Source: Paucibacter sp. B2R-40
GTDB taxonomy: Bacteria; Pseudomonadota; Gammaproteobacteria; Burkholderiales; Burkholderiaceae_C
Assembly (NCBI RefSeq): GCF_025717555.1
Contig: NZ_JAJIRP010000002.1
Location: 372,001-436,000 of the forward strand
Length of the DNA: 64,000 nt
Direction of reading: 5' to 3'
Of this stretch, positions 27,045-35,283 are shown piece by piece. The notes under the pieces were generated by a model. It was given only the letters and a program-made list of their open reading frames with translations. It was not told the DNA's origin and did no database searches. Numbering within the stretch: the stretch's first letter is position 1; every line of letters begins with the position of its first letter. Position numbers and translations under genes: made by a program.

Positions 27045-27148
27045 GTTTGCGAGATAACAGGCCCTCTCGGTCGTTGCAGTGCTCGGCAGTCGGGCATAGA
27101 GCCCGACCTTCGCACTGCGCCTGCGAGCCGGCCTGTTCTCTCGCAAAC
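27045..27148. repeat. Second inner hairpin of the element
   Basis: The 19-base arm at 27045-27063 (GTTTGCGAGATAACAGGCC) pairs with 27130-27148 with one mismatch. Then GCAGTGC (27076-27082) pairs with GCACTGC (27112-27118), and GTCGGGC (27089-27095) with GCCCGAC (27101-27107) around ATAGA. The base of this hairpin resembles the base of the first one (TTTGCG...GGCC), as if one arose from the other. Confidence 0.85.
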
Positions 27149-27198
27149 GCGACCCAGTTTGGTTCTGCTGAGGGTCCCCAGCCCCGTAGAATTGCCAA

Positions 27199-28908
27199 AT
27201 GATCCAAGCCAAGCAAGAACTGCTCGCCGCCCTGGGCGAAGCCATCCAGGAACTCAGCCCCGGCTCCGCGCTGCTGGCTGCCTTTGAATCGCCAAAGCAG
27301 GCCAGCCATGGCGACTTCGCCTGCACGGCCGCCATGCAGATGGCCAAGCCGCTCAAGAAGAACCCGCGCGAATTGGCGCAGGCACTGATTGATGCCTTGA
27401 ACAGCCGCCCGGCCTTTCAGCGCTGGGTGTCCAGCATGGAAATCGCCGGCCCCGGCTTTATCAATATCCGCCTGACCGACGCCGCCAAGCAGGCCGTCGT
27501 CGCCGAGGTCTTGAGCGCCGGCGCGGTCTTCGGCCAGCAGCCGGCCAATGAGCGCCACGTGATGGTGGAGTTCGTTTCGGCCAACCCGACCGGCCCGCTG
27601 CACGTCGGCCATGCCCGCCAGGCCGCCCTGGGCGACGCGCTGTGCAGCCTTTTCAAGACCCAAGGCTCGCAGGTCACACGCGAGTTCTATTACAACGACG
27701 CCGGCGTGCAAATCGCCACGCTGGCCAACTCCACCCAATGCCGCCTCAAGGGGCTCAAGCCCGGCGATGCCGGCTGGCCGGAGAGCGCCTACAACGGCGA
27801 CTACATCCAGGACATCGCCGACGCATTTCTGGCCAAGCAGACGGTGGTGGCAGATGACCGCCAGTTCACCGCCTCGGGCGACATCGAAGACCTGGACAGC
27901 ATCCGCCAGTTCGCCGTCGCCTACCTGCGCCACGAACAAGACCTGGACCTGCAGGCTTTCGGTTTGAAGTTCGACAGCTACTTCCTTGAGTCCGGCCTCT
28001 ATAGCAGCGGCCGCGTCGATGACACCATCGCCAAGCTGATGGCCAGCGGCAAGACCTTCGAAGAAGGCGGCGCGCTGTGGCTGCGCACCACCGATTACGG
28101 CGACGACAAAGACCGGGTGATGCGCAAATCTGAAGGCGGCTACACCTACTTCGTGCCTGATGTGGCTTATCACATCGACAAGTTCCAGCGTGGCTATACC
28201 AAGTGCATCAACATCCAGGGCACCGACCACCACGGCACGATTGCCCGTGTGCGCGGCGGCCTGCAAGCGGCCAATGTCGGCATCCCGCAGGGCTTCCCCG
28301 ACTACATTCTGCACAAGATGGTCACCGTGATGAAGGGCGGCGAGGAGGTCAAGATCTCCAAGCGGGCCGGCAGTTATGTGACGCTGCGCGATCTGGTCGA
28401 CTGGACCAGCCGCGACGCAGTGCGCTTCTTCCTGATCGGCCGCAAGGCGGATACCGAGTTCACCTTCGACGTCGATCTGGCCTTGAAGCAGAACGACGAA
28501 AACCCGGTCTTCTATGTGCAGTACGCCCATGCACGGATCTGCTCGGTGATTCGCAACTGGGTCGCGCGTGGCGGTGACGAGGCCACGCTGGGTCAAGCAG
28601 ACCTGAGCCTGCTGAGCGCGCCGACCGAAGCCGCCTTGATGCTCAAGCTGGCCGATTACCCGCGCATGCTGAGCAGCGCGGCCGAGTCGCTGGCGCCGCA
28701 CGATGTCGCTTTCTACCTGCGCGACCTCGCCGCTTGCTATCACAGTTACTATGCCGCCGAGCGGGTGCTGGACCAGACGCCGGCCTTGAGCCAGGCGCGT
28801 GCCGCCTTGCTGGCCGCCACCCGCCAGGTAATTGCCAACGCGCTGGACGTGTTGGGCGTCACCGCACCCACCACCATGAGCCGCGAAGCGATCGAGGAAG
28901 CCGCATGA
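27199..28908 (+). CDS. argS: Arginyl-tRNA synthetase
   Basis: 569 residues, class I synthetase that charges tRNA-Arg in the cytoplasm. The HIGH-type motif lies in [18 protein letters not shown]; the KMSKS position reads [16 protein letters not shown], as usual for ArgRS where the first Lys is often missing. The N-terminal Arg-tRNA synthetase domain (1-90) and C-terminal DALR anticodon-binding domain (450-569, ending REAIEEAA) are present. No clear Shine-Dalgarno precedes the ATG at 27199; the closest GAGGG (27170-27174) is 24 nt away in the right repeat arm. The stop overlaps the SPOR gene start (ATGA). Confidence 0.97.
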   Translation: MIQAKQELLAALGEAIQELSPGSALLAAFESPKQASHGDFACTAAMQMAKPLKKNPRELAQALIDALNSRPAFQRWVSSMEIAGPGFINIRLTDAAKQAVVAEVLSAGAVFGQQPANERHVMVEFVSANPTGPLHVGHARQAALGDALCSLFKTQGSQVTREFYYNDAGVQIATLANSTQCRLKGLKPGDAGWPESAYNGDYIQDIADAFLAKQTVVADDRQFTASGDIEDLDSIRQFAVAYLRHEQDLDLQAFGLKFDSYFLESGLYSSGRVDDTIAKLMASGKTFEEGGALWLRTTDYGDDKDRVMRKSEGGYTYFVPDVAYHIDKFQRGYTKCINIQGTDHHGTIARVRGGLQAANVGIPQGFPDYILHKMVTVMKGGEEVKISKRAGSYVTLRDLVDWTSRDAVRFFLIGRKADTEFTFDVDLALKQNDENPVFYVQYAHARICSVIRNWVARGGDEATLGQADLSLLSAPTEAALMLKLADYPRMLSSAAESLAPHDVAFYLRDLAACYHSYYAAERVLDQTPALSQARAALLAATRQVIANALDVLGVTAPTTMSREAIEEAA

Positions 28909-29678
28909 GCCAAAGTAGCAGCAGTAAAAGCAACAGTAGCGCGAAGCAAGGACAGCGCGGCGGCTTTGTGCTGGGGTTGATTGTCGGCGTGCTGCTGGGC
29001 CTGGGCGTCGCACTCGGCGTGGCGCTCTACATCGCCAAGGTGCCGATTCCCTTCATCAACAAGGTGCCGCTGCGCACCGCCGAGCAAGATATAGAGGAAG
29101 CGGCCCGCAACAAGAACTGGGACCCTAACGCGCCCTTGGCCGGCAAGGCCGGCGCCAAGGTGGCCAGCGGTGTGGTCGGCGGTGCGGCGGGCGGGGCCGC
29201 CCCTGCTGCAGTTGCAACCGGCACCGATACCGCCCCGGCACCCGTCATAGCGGCGCCGGCAGTCGCTCCTGCTACGGCCGCAAGCAGCGCTGCACATGCG
29301 CTGCCCGCTGCCGCAGCCAACGCAAAAGCTACTGACAAAGTCGAAAAAACGACCGAAAAAACGGCTGAAAAGGCAAGCGACAAAACCGGCGATAAAAAGG
29401 CCGACACCAAAGCCGCCGCAGCGCTGGCCAGCCCCGCCGAGCCTTTTATCTATTTCGTGCAAGCCGGCGCTTTCGTCAAAACCGAGGACGCGGAACAGCA
29501 ACGCGCCCGCTTGGCCATGCTCGGCTTCAGCGCCAAGGTGCTGGAGCGCGAGCAGTCCGGCCGCACGGTGATGCGCGTGCGCATTGGCCCGTTGGACAAC
29601 CGCGAAGAAGCGGAAGAGTTGCAGCGCAAGGTCGAAGCCGCCGGCATCGAAGCCAATCTGGTGCGTGTGCAGCGCTGA
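28905..29678 (+). CDS. SPOR-domain inner-membrane protein
   Basis: 257 residues starting at the ATG at 28905, which overlaps the argS stop. A short basic N-terminus is followed by one membrane helix (about 21-45, [20 protein letters not shown]). Then comes a low-complexity periplasmic linker rich in Ala, Thr, Lys and Asp with repeated [19 protein letters not shown]. The C-terminal SPOR domain (about 178-257) has [20 protein letters not shown] and [20 protein letters not shown] and binds denuded septal peptidoglycan. This is the FtsN-like architecture found after argS in many betaproteobacteria; a division role is likely but not shown. Confidence 0.9.
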   Translation: MSQSSSSKSNSSAKQGQRGGFVLGLIVGVLLGLGVALGVALYIAKVPIPFINKVPLRTAEQDIEEAARNKNWDPNAPLAGKAGAKVASGVVGGAAGGAAPAAVATGTDTAPAPVIAAPAVAPATAASSAAHALPAAAANAKATDKVEKTTEKTAEKASDKTGDKKADTKAAAALASPAEPFIYFVQAGAFVKTEDAEQQRARLAMLGFSAKVLEREQSGRTVMRVRIGPLDNREEAEELQRKVEAAGIEANLVRVQR

Positions 29679-29737
29679 TTCGGCGCGCGTCGACCATCCC
29701 CCTTCCCCTTTTGTTTTCTGCCCCGAGGATTTTCAAG

Positions 29738-30409
29738 ATGATGAAGCGTCGCGATTTTTCTGCACTGTGCAGCCTCAGCGCTATGGCCGCTGCGGCTCTG
29801 CCAAACCTGGCCTTTGCCCAGGGTGGCCCGATCGAAGGCAAGCAATTCCAGCGTTTGTCCCAGCCGCTGCCGGTCACACCGGGCAAGATCGAAGTGGTCG
29901 AATTCTTCTGGTACGGCTGCCCGCATTGTTTCGCCTTCGAGCCGGTCGTGCAGGCCTGGTCCAAGCAACTGCCGACCGACGTCAGCTTCCGCCGGGTGCA
30001 TGTGGGCTTTCGCGCCAATATCAAACTGCATCAGCGCCTGTTCTTTGCACTCGAGGCGATGGGCAAGGAAGAAGAACTGCTGCCGCGCGTGTTCAGCGCC
30101 TTCCACGTCGAGCGTCTGAACCTGGACGACGAGAAGTCCATCCTGGACCTGGCCGCCCGCATGGGCCTGGACATGGCCAAATTCACCGCTGCCTTCAACT
30201 CCTTTGGCGTGCAGACCAAGAGCGCGCAGGCCAGCAAGCTGTCGGAAGCCTATCGCATCGACGGCGTGCCCGCTTTAGGCATTGGCGGCAAGTTCCTGAC
30301 CTCGCCGGCCATGGCCGGCATCCAAGGGCAGACCGAAACCCAGCATGGTCAGCAAGCGGTGATGGTGGCCGACTATCTGATCAAGCAATTGCGCGCCAAC
30401 AAGGCCTAA
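29738..30409 (+). CDS. dsbA: Thiol:disulfide interchange protein DsbA, first copy
   Basis: 223 residues. The start at 29738 follows CGAGGA at 29724-29729. The signal region begins MMKRRDFSAL and ends LPNLAFAQ; the KRRDF pattern resembles a Tat signal, though its h-region could also serve Sec. The thioredoxin fold with helical insert carries the redox site FWYGCPHCFAF and the cis-Pro loop IDGVPALGIGGKF. It oxidises cysteine pairs of proteins in the periplasm. The second copy follows after 4 nt. Confidence 0.93.
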   Translation: MMKRRDFSALCSLSAMAAAALPNLAFAQGGPIEGKQFQRLSQPLPVTPGKIEVVEFFWYGCPHCFAFEPVVQAWSKQLPTDVSFRRVHVGFRANIKLHQRLFFALEAMGKEEELLPRVFSAFHVERLNLDDEKSILDLAARMGLDMAKFTAAFNSFGVQTKSAQASKLSEAYRIDGVPALGIGGKFLTSPAMAGIQGQTETQHGQQAVMVADYLIKQLRANKA

Positions 30410-30413
30410 GCCC

Positions 30414-31067
30414 ATGAGCATTCAGCGCCGCAACTTCGGTACAGGACTCCTCACGCTGGCCGCTGCCGGGGTGGCCGGCATGTCCGGTTTGGCCCGGGCC
30501 CAGAGCCCCGTCGAGGGCAAACAATTTGTGCGCCTGGCCCAGCCGCTGGCCAGCGCTGGTGCCGACGGCAAGATCGAGGTATTTGAGTTCTTCCTCTACA
30601 CCTGCCCGCATTGCTTTGCCTTTGATCCCGCCCTGACGGCCTGGAGCAAGAGCCTTGCGCCGGATGTGCAGCTGCGCCGCATTCATGTCGGCGTGGGCGC
30701 CATGCACAAGCTGCACCAGCGTTTGTTCTACGCGCTGGAGAGCTTGGGCCGGCTCGGCGATTTACATGAACAGGTCTTCAAGGCACTGCAAGTCGAGCAT
30801 CTGGATCTGAGCAGCGAGAAAGCCATCACCGACTGGGCCGTCGGCAAGGGCTTGGACGGGGCCAAATTCAGCGCCGCCTTCAACTCCTTTGGCGCGCAGA
30901 CCCGGCTCGGCCAATCGACCAAGCTGGCCGAGGCCTACCGTGCCGACGGCGTGCCGGCCTTGGGCATCGGCGGACGCTTTTTGACCTCGCCCAGCATGGC
31001 CGGCGGCGTGCCGCAGGCCTTGTCGGTGGCCGATCATTTGATCAAGCTGGCACGCAACAAGAGCTGA
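30414..31067 (+). CDS. DsbA-family disulfide oxidoreductase, second tandem copy
   Basis: 217 residues, clearly a paralogue of the preceding gene: matching blocks are EGKQF, CPHCFAFDPALTAWSK versus CPHCFAFEPVVQAWSK, KLHQRLF(Y/F)ALE, AFNSFGAQT versus AFNSFGVQT, and DGVPALGIGGRFLTSP. The redox site is YTCPHC and the cis-Pro is kept, so it should be active. The N-terminus IQRRNFGTGLLTLAAAG is also twin-Arg-like. It probably has its own protein substrates. Its end is followed by the lptA gene after about 60 nt. Confidence 0.9.
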   Translation: MSIQRRNFGTGLLTLAAAGVAGMSGLARAQSPVEGKQFVRLAQPLASAGADGKIEVFEFFLYTCPHCFAFDPALTAWSKSLAPDVQLRRIHVGVGAMHKLHQRLFYALESLGRLGDLHEQVFKALQVEHLDLSSEKAITDWAVGKGLDGAKFSAAFNSFGAQTRLGQSTKLAEAYRADGVPALGIGGRFLTSPSMAGGVPQALSVADHLIKLARNKS

Positions 31068-31128
31068 GTGAGGGGGGCAAAGCCACCCCCGGGCTAGAAT
31101 GGTCTGCAAGAATTGTGCCGCCACCCAG

Positions 31129-31794
31129 ATGAAGCCTACCCAAACGCCCACCCACCGCCGCTGCGCCGCTGTTTTACTGCCAAGGCTGGCGGGCATGGCC
31201 GTGGCACTTGGCGCCTTGCTGCCGCTGGCTGCCGGGCCGGCATGGGCCGAGAAAGCCGATCATCTGATGCCCTTGAACATCGCCTCCGAAAAAGGCGGCA
31301 GCGTTGATGTCGCCAATCAAAGGACCGAGTTTCTCGGTGATGTGGTGCTGAGCCGGGGCAGCCTGGTGCTGCGGGCCGAGCGCATTGACCTGCGTGAAAC
31401 CGGCGACGGCTACTACCAGGCCAATGCCAGCGGCAAAACCGGCAAGCAAGTCAGCTTTCGCCAAGCGCGCGACGTGCCCGGCGAGGCGATCGAGGGCTCT
31501 GCCGACGCACTCGAATACGACACCCGCAGCGACTCGGTGCGCTTTCTGGGCAATGCGGTCGTGCGCCGCACCCAAGGCAGCAAGGTCGCCGACGAAGTCA
31601 CCGGCGCGCTGATCGTCTACAACAACCGCAGCGAAGTCTTCACGGCCGAAGGCGGCGCCGCCTCGCCCCACCCCAGCGGGCGGGTGCGGGTGGTGCTGAT
31701 GCCGCGCGGTGCGGCAGCGGCCGAGGCGAGTGCTGCGGCTTCGGCCGTGCCGCTGCAGCCCAGCCAGACCCTGCAGCAGCGCAAGCCGCTATGA
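31129..31794 (+). CDS. lptA: Lipopolysaccharide transport periplasmic protein LptA
   Basis: 221 residues from the ATG at 31129; an in-frame ATG at 31099 gives ten more residues but a poorer signal peptide. The signal peptide has an HRR n-region and ends AGPAWAEKA. The OstA/LptA beta-jellyroll follows: [40 protein letters not shown] and [20 protein letters not shown]. It carries LPS across the periplasm between LptC and LptD. The C-terminal 35 residues are Ala-rich. The stop overlaps lptB (ATGA). No lptC lies directly upstream; two dsbA genes stand there. Confidence 0.93.
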   Translation: MKPTQTPTHRRCAAVLLPRLAGMAVALGALLPLAAGPAWAEKADHLMPLNIASEKGGSVDVANQRTEFLGDVVLSRGSLVLRAERIDLRETGDGYYQANASGKTGKQVSFRQARDVPGEAIEGSADALEYDTRSDSVRFLGNAVVRRTQGSKVADEVTGALIVYNNRSEVFTAEGGAASPHPSGRVRVVLMPRGAAAAEASAAASAVPLQPSQTLQQRKPL

Positions 31795-32573
31795 GCCAAG
31801 CCGCTTCAATCCCGGCGCTGGAAGCAGGGCCGCGCAGCCGCCTGGAGGCCGAGGGTTTGGCCAAGAGTTATGGGGTGCGCCGGGTCGTCACCAATGTCCA
31901 TGTCGGCGTCAACAGCGGTGAGGTGGTCGGCTTGCTGGGCCCCAATGGCGCCGGCAAGACGACCAGCTTTTACATGATCGTCGGTCTGGTGCGCGCCGAT
32001 GCCGGCGAGATCCGTATCGACGGTCGCGAAGTACAGCACCTGCCGATCCATGAGCGCGCGCGCCTAGGCCTGAGCTATTTGCCGCAAGAGGCTTCGATCT
32101 TCCGCAAGCTGACGACCGAGCAAAACATCCGCGCGGTGTTGGAGTTGCAAATCGGCCCGGACGGTCGTGCCTTTTCGCCCGCCCGCATCAATGAGTTGCT
32201 GGAAAGCCTGCTGCACGATCTCAGCATCGAAAAGCTGCGCGACAGCCCGGCGCCGGCCTTGTCGGGCGGTGAGCGGCGGCGCGTCGAGATCGCCCGCGCG
32301 CTGGCGACGCAGCCGCGCTTCATCCTGCTGGACGAACCTTTCGCCGGTGTTGACCCGATCGCGGTGCTGGAAATCCAGCGCATCATCGGCTTCCTGAAAG
32401 CGCGCGGCATCGGTGTCTTGATCACCGACCACAATGTGCGCGAGACGCTGGGCATTTGTGACCGCGCCTACATCATCAGTGAAGGCTCGGTGCTGGCCGA
32501 AGGCACACCGGCCGAGATCGTCGAGAACGCCGATGTGCGCAAGGTCTATCTCGGCGAAAACTTCCGCATGTAA
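31791..32573 (+). CDS. lptB: LPS export ABC transporter ATP-binding protein LptB
   Basis: 260 residues. Walker A is [13 protein letters not shown], the Q-loop is in [12 protein letters not shown], the signature is [15 protein letters not shown], Walker B is [13 protein letters not shown], and the H-loop is [12 protein letters not shown]. It powers LPS extraction from the inner membrane with LptFG, which are not in the window. The N-terminus is about 15 residues longer than in E. coli. It starts inside the end of lptA, and rpoN follows after 15 nt. Confidence 0.96.
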   Translation: MSQAASIPALEAGPRSRLEAEGLAKSYGVRRVVTNVHVGVNSGEVVGLLGPNGAGKTTSFYMIVGLVRADAGEIRIDGREVQHLPIHERARLGLSYLPQEASIFRKLTTEQNIRAVLELQIGPDGRAFSPARINELLESLLHDLSIEKLRDSPAPALSGGERRRVEIARALATQPRFILLDEPFAGVDPIAVLEIQRIIGFLKARGIGVLITDHNVRETLGICDRAYIISEGSVLAEGTPAEIVENADVRKVYLGENFRM

Positions 32574-32588
32574 GCTGGTCAGCGGCGA

Positions 32589-34112
32589 ATGAAACCCTCC
32601 TTGCAGCTACGGCTGAGCCAGCACCTATCGTTGACGCCGCAATTGCAGCAGTCGATCCGCTTGTTACAGCTCTCCACGCTGGAGCTGAACCAAGAGGTCG
32701 AGCAAATGCTGGCGCAAAACCCGCTGCTGGAGACCGAGGAAGACTACAGCGTCGCCGTGCCCGAGTTGGACGAAATGCGCGGCCAACTCAGCGAGACCAC
32801 CGCCGCACAAGACAGCGGCGCCGACGCGGAGTTAGGCGGCGGCGTGGAGGCAACGCCCGAGTTGCAGGGCGATGACTTCGGCACCGTCGAGCGTGAGGAC
32901 TGGGAAAACGGCACCGAGCGCGACGATTTCGATGGCATCCGCGAACTGCCCGGCAACAGCCCGGGCAGCGCCAACAACAGCGGCGACGAGGACGGGGAGC
33001 ATGGCGATCAGTCCAGTGGCGAAATCAGCCTGCAAGAACACCTAAGCCAACAAATGGCCGGCATGGGCCTGTCGGACAGCGACCGCATGGCGCTGCATGT
33101 GCTGATCGAATCGCTGAGCGAAGACGGCTATCTGGAAGACAGCCTAGAAGAAATCGCCGCAGCCCTGGCCGAGGATGCCGAAGAGCGCGAAGACCTGCTG
33201 GACCATCTGCGCATCGCCTTGAAATGGTTGAAGAACATGACGCCCACCGGCGTCGGCGCACGTGATCTGGCTGAGTGCCTGGAGTTGCAATTGCGCGCCT
33301 TGCCGCGCAGCGCGGCGCAGATGATCGCCATCATGATTTGCCAAAAGCACCTGGAACTGCTGGCCAGGCGCGACAGCAAAAAATTGATGGCCTTGACCGG
33401 CGCGGATGATGAACTGCTGCGCGAGGCGCAAGCGCTGATCGTGTCGCTGGAGCCCAAGCCAGGGCGCGCCTTTGCCCGCGGCATGGCGGCGGCGGTGATC
33501 CCCGATGTGATCGTGCGCAAGGTCGGCCGTGAGCTGCGCGTCATCATCAACCCCGAGGTGGCACCGAAGCTGCGCATCAATGAGCTGTATGCCAATGCGC
33601 TGCGTCAAACGCGCGGCGGCATAACGAACAGTCCGCTCGGCGGCCAGCTGCAAGAGGCGCGCTGGTTCATCAAGAACATCCAGCAGCGTTTCGACACAAT
33701 TTTGCGCGTCTCGCAGGCCGTTGTGGAACGTCAAAAGGCTTTCTTCACCCATGGCGCCTTGGCGATGAAGCCGCTGGTGCTGCGCGAGATTGCCGACGAG
33801 TTGGGTCTGCATGAATCGACCATCTCGCGCGTCACCACGGCCAAATACATGGCCACCGTATTCGGCACCTTCGAGCTGAAATACTTCTTCGGCTCAGGAC
33901 TCAGCACCGAGGCCGGCGGCAATGCGTCCAGCACCGCCGTGCGGGCGCTGATCAAGCAATTCATCGACGCCGAGAATCCGGCCAAGCCACTGTCCGACAG
34001 CGCGCTGGCCGAGATGCTGGAAGAGCAAGGCATCCAGGTCGCGCGCCGCACCGTCGCCAAATACCGCGAAGGCATGAAAATAGGCACAACCACGATGCGA
34101 CGGGTCAACTAA
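32589..34112 (+). CDS. rpoN: RNA polymerase sigma-54 factor
   Basis: 507 residues. Region I at the N-terminus is Gln/Leu-rich (LRLSQHLSLTPQLQQSIRLL); acidic region II covers about 55-150. The core-binding and helix-turn-helix parts include LVLREIADELGLHESTISRV, and the RpoN box is ARRTVAKYREGMKIG near the C-terminus. It directs transcription from -24/-12 promoters with activator ATPases. It follows lptB as in many proteobacteria. The usual downstream hpf/ptsN genes are absent; a lipoprotein gene takes their place. Confidence 0.96.
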   Translation: MKPSLQLRLSQHLSLTPQLQQSIRLLQLSTLELNQEVEQMLAQNPLLETEEDYSVAVPELDEMRGQLSETTAAQDSGADAELGGGVEATPELQGDDFGTVEREDWENGTERDDFDGIRELPGNSPGSANNSGDEDGEHGDQSSGEISLQEHLSQQMAGMGLSDSDRMALHVLIESLSEDGYLEDSLEEIAAALAEDAEEREDLLDHLRIALKWLKNMTPTGVGARDLAECLELQLRALPRSAAQMIAIMICQKHLELLARRDSKKLMALTGADDELLREAQALIVSLEPKPGRAFARGMAAAVIPDVIVRKVGRELRVIINPEVAPKLRINELYANALRQTRGGITNSPLGGQLQEARWFIKNIQQRFDTILRVSQAVVERQKAFFTHGALAMKPLVLREIADELGLHESTISRVTTAKYMATVFGTFELKYFFGSGLSTEAGGNASSTAVRALIKQFIDAENPAKPLSDSALAEMLEEQGIQVARRTVAKYREGMKIGTTTMRRVN

Positions 34113-34126
34113 GGAGCATAGGTCTC

Positions 34127-34636
34127 ATGTCCACTCTCAAATCGATCGCCTTGGCGAGCCTCATATGCCTGAGCCTCAACGCCTGCGTCAGCGTACCCAG
34201 CCCGCGCAGCGTCAGTCCCGGCATGAGTGCGGCCGCCGTGCTGGCGCAATATGGTCAGCCGGTGCAGATCTGGCCCGACTTGGACGGCAAGGGTGGCAAA
34301 ACGCTGGAATACTCGCAGCAACCGATGGGCCAAAGCGCCTTGATGATCCGCGTCGACGCCGCAGGCAAGGTCATCAGCATCGAGGACACGCTGCAGCCGG
34401 CTGTGCGGGCCCGTATCCAGCCCGGCTGGACGCCCGATCAGGTCAGCCGCCTGCTGGGCAAGGAACGCACGCGCGTCTTCTTCAGGTTCAGTGGCGAAGA
34501 GGTTTGGGACTGGACGGTGCCCGATGAAATAATGGGTCAGCGCCAGCGCTTCAATGTGCACTTCAAGGACGGCGTCGTGCTGCGCACCACCCACAGCATG
34601 ATCTTCGACGACGAACGCATATTCCCGGGTCGCTAG
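34127..34636 (+). CDS. Putative lipoprotein with BamE/SmpA-like fold
   Basis: 169 residues. The signal peptide ends in the lipobox LSLNAC, with Cys20 as lipidation site. Residues 30-165 hold two similar halves, each starting with a proline/glycine helix entry (SVSPGMSAAAVLAQYGQPV and IQPGWTPDQVSRLLGKERTR) and then two or three strands. That is the SmpA/BamE pattern, here apparently doubled. The function is unknown. ATG lies 14 nt after the rpoN stop with AAGGAG upstream, so it is co-transcribed with rpoN. Confidence 0.82.
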   Translation: MSTLKSIALASLICLSLNACVSVPSPRSVSPGMSAAAVLAQYGQPVQIWPDLDGKGGKTLEYSQQPMGQSALMIRVDAAGKVISIEDTLQPAVRARIQPGWTPDQVSRLLGKERTRVFFRFSGEEVWDWTVPDEIMGQRQRFNVHFKDGVVLRTTHSMIFDDERIFPGR

Positions 34637-34638
34637 GG

Positions 34639-34799
34639 AAGCCCTGCATAAATCGGGGTGAGCCGTGCAGTGCGGATCGGGATGGACTGCAAGGCGCTGT
34701 TTGAAGCCAATAGCCGTAGCTCTTGGCGAAAAGCGCAAGGCCGCAGGTCACCCGAGACCGCGTCAGCACGGACCGGCCTGATATGTGCAGAGCTGCCTT
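34639..34799. repeat. Long imperfect inverted repeat between convergent genes
   Basis: Arms at about 34640-34680 and 34756-34797 match in inverted order over roughly 22 of 30 positions near the ends (CTGCATAAATC against CTGCACATATC; CCGTGC in both). Inner segments such as GCCAA-N12-TTGGC pair again. It spans the whole gap between the lipoprotein stop and the thioesterase stop. It may be a decayed MITE-like element or a bidirectional terminator without T runs. Confidence 0.4.
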
Positions 34800-34804
34800 G
34801 AGAA

Positions 34805-35215
34805 CTACTTGGGGTAAAGCAGCATCTGCGTGCAGCGAAACAGCGCCAGCGTTTTGCCCGTTTCGCGATGCGTGACCACCGCGTCCCAGACCTGAGTGGT
34901 GCGGCCCAGATGTACAGGGCGGGCCTTGCACTCGATCACGCCGTCGCGGGCCGTACCCAGGTGGTTGGACTTCAACTCAATCGTCGTGAAACCGCTGGCA
35001 CCGGCCGGCAGATTGGCGATGCAGCCATAGCCGGCGCAGGTGTCGGCCAGGCTGACGATGCAGCCGGCATGCAAATAGCCGTTTGGCGCCATCACGCCGG
35101 GCCGCACCGGCAGCTCCGCATGAACCTCTTCCAAGCTGGCTTGCAAAATCACGATACCCAGCAAGCCGGGCAAGCTGGCGGCACCGAATTGGGTCAGTTG
35201 GTCGGAGGTGAGCAT
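34805..35215 (-). CDS. Hotdog-fold thioesterase (PaaI/YbdB-like)
   Basis: 136 residues with the hotdog pattern: VRPGVMAPNGYLHAGCIVSL (catalytic Asn/His-Gly region), DTCAGYGCIANLPAG, TIELKSNHLGTARDGVIECK and VHLGRTTQVWDAVV. It should hydrolyse an acyl-CoA thioester in the cytoplasm; members act on phenylacetyl-CoA or DHNA-CoA-like substrates. It is divergent from the rRNA methyltransferase gene, with 68 nt between starts. Confidence 0.88.
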   Translation of the reverse strand: MLTSDQLTQFGAASLPGLLGIVILQASLEEVHAELPVRPGVMAPNGYLHAGCIVSLADTCAGYGCIANLPAGASGFTTIELKSNHLGTARDGVIECKARPVHLGRTTQVWDAVVTHRETGKTLALFRCTQMLLYPK

Positions 35216-35283
35216 GCGGTCCTGGATTTCAAAGTAAATGGCGCCAGTTTATGCCGTGCCACCGTTGCTGGGACAATAGGGCC

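Larger units (their letters stand above)
26908..27178. repeat. Nested inverted-repeat (cloverleaf-like) element filling the kinase/argS gap
   Basis: Outer arms 26908-26937 and 27149-27178 are inverted copies identical at 28 of 30 positions (left arm starts GGGACCCTCAGCAGAACCAA). Inside are two separate hairpins (26946-27030 and 27045-27148), so the whole can fold as a three-way junction on either strand. It covers nearly all of the 294 nt between the divergent kinase and argS starts, and its left arm supplies the kinase Shine-Dalgarno. No reading frame of note is inside. The layout suggests a MITE-like mobile repeat or a structured regulatory RNA; other copies in the genome would separate these. 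Confidence 0.85.

Noticed and set aside
26905-29013. Upstream extension of the Ser/Thr kinase frame to a 1160-codon ORF
   Set aside because: It runs antisense through argS and the SPOR gene and through the inverted-repeat element, has no family motifs, and the kinase start at 26904 has a good Shine-Dalgarno.
29301-29420. Lysine/alanine-rich repetitive stretch in the SPOR protein
   Set aside because: It is the normal low-complexity periplasmic linker of this architecture, not a separate repeat element.
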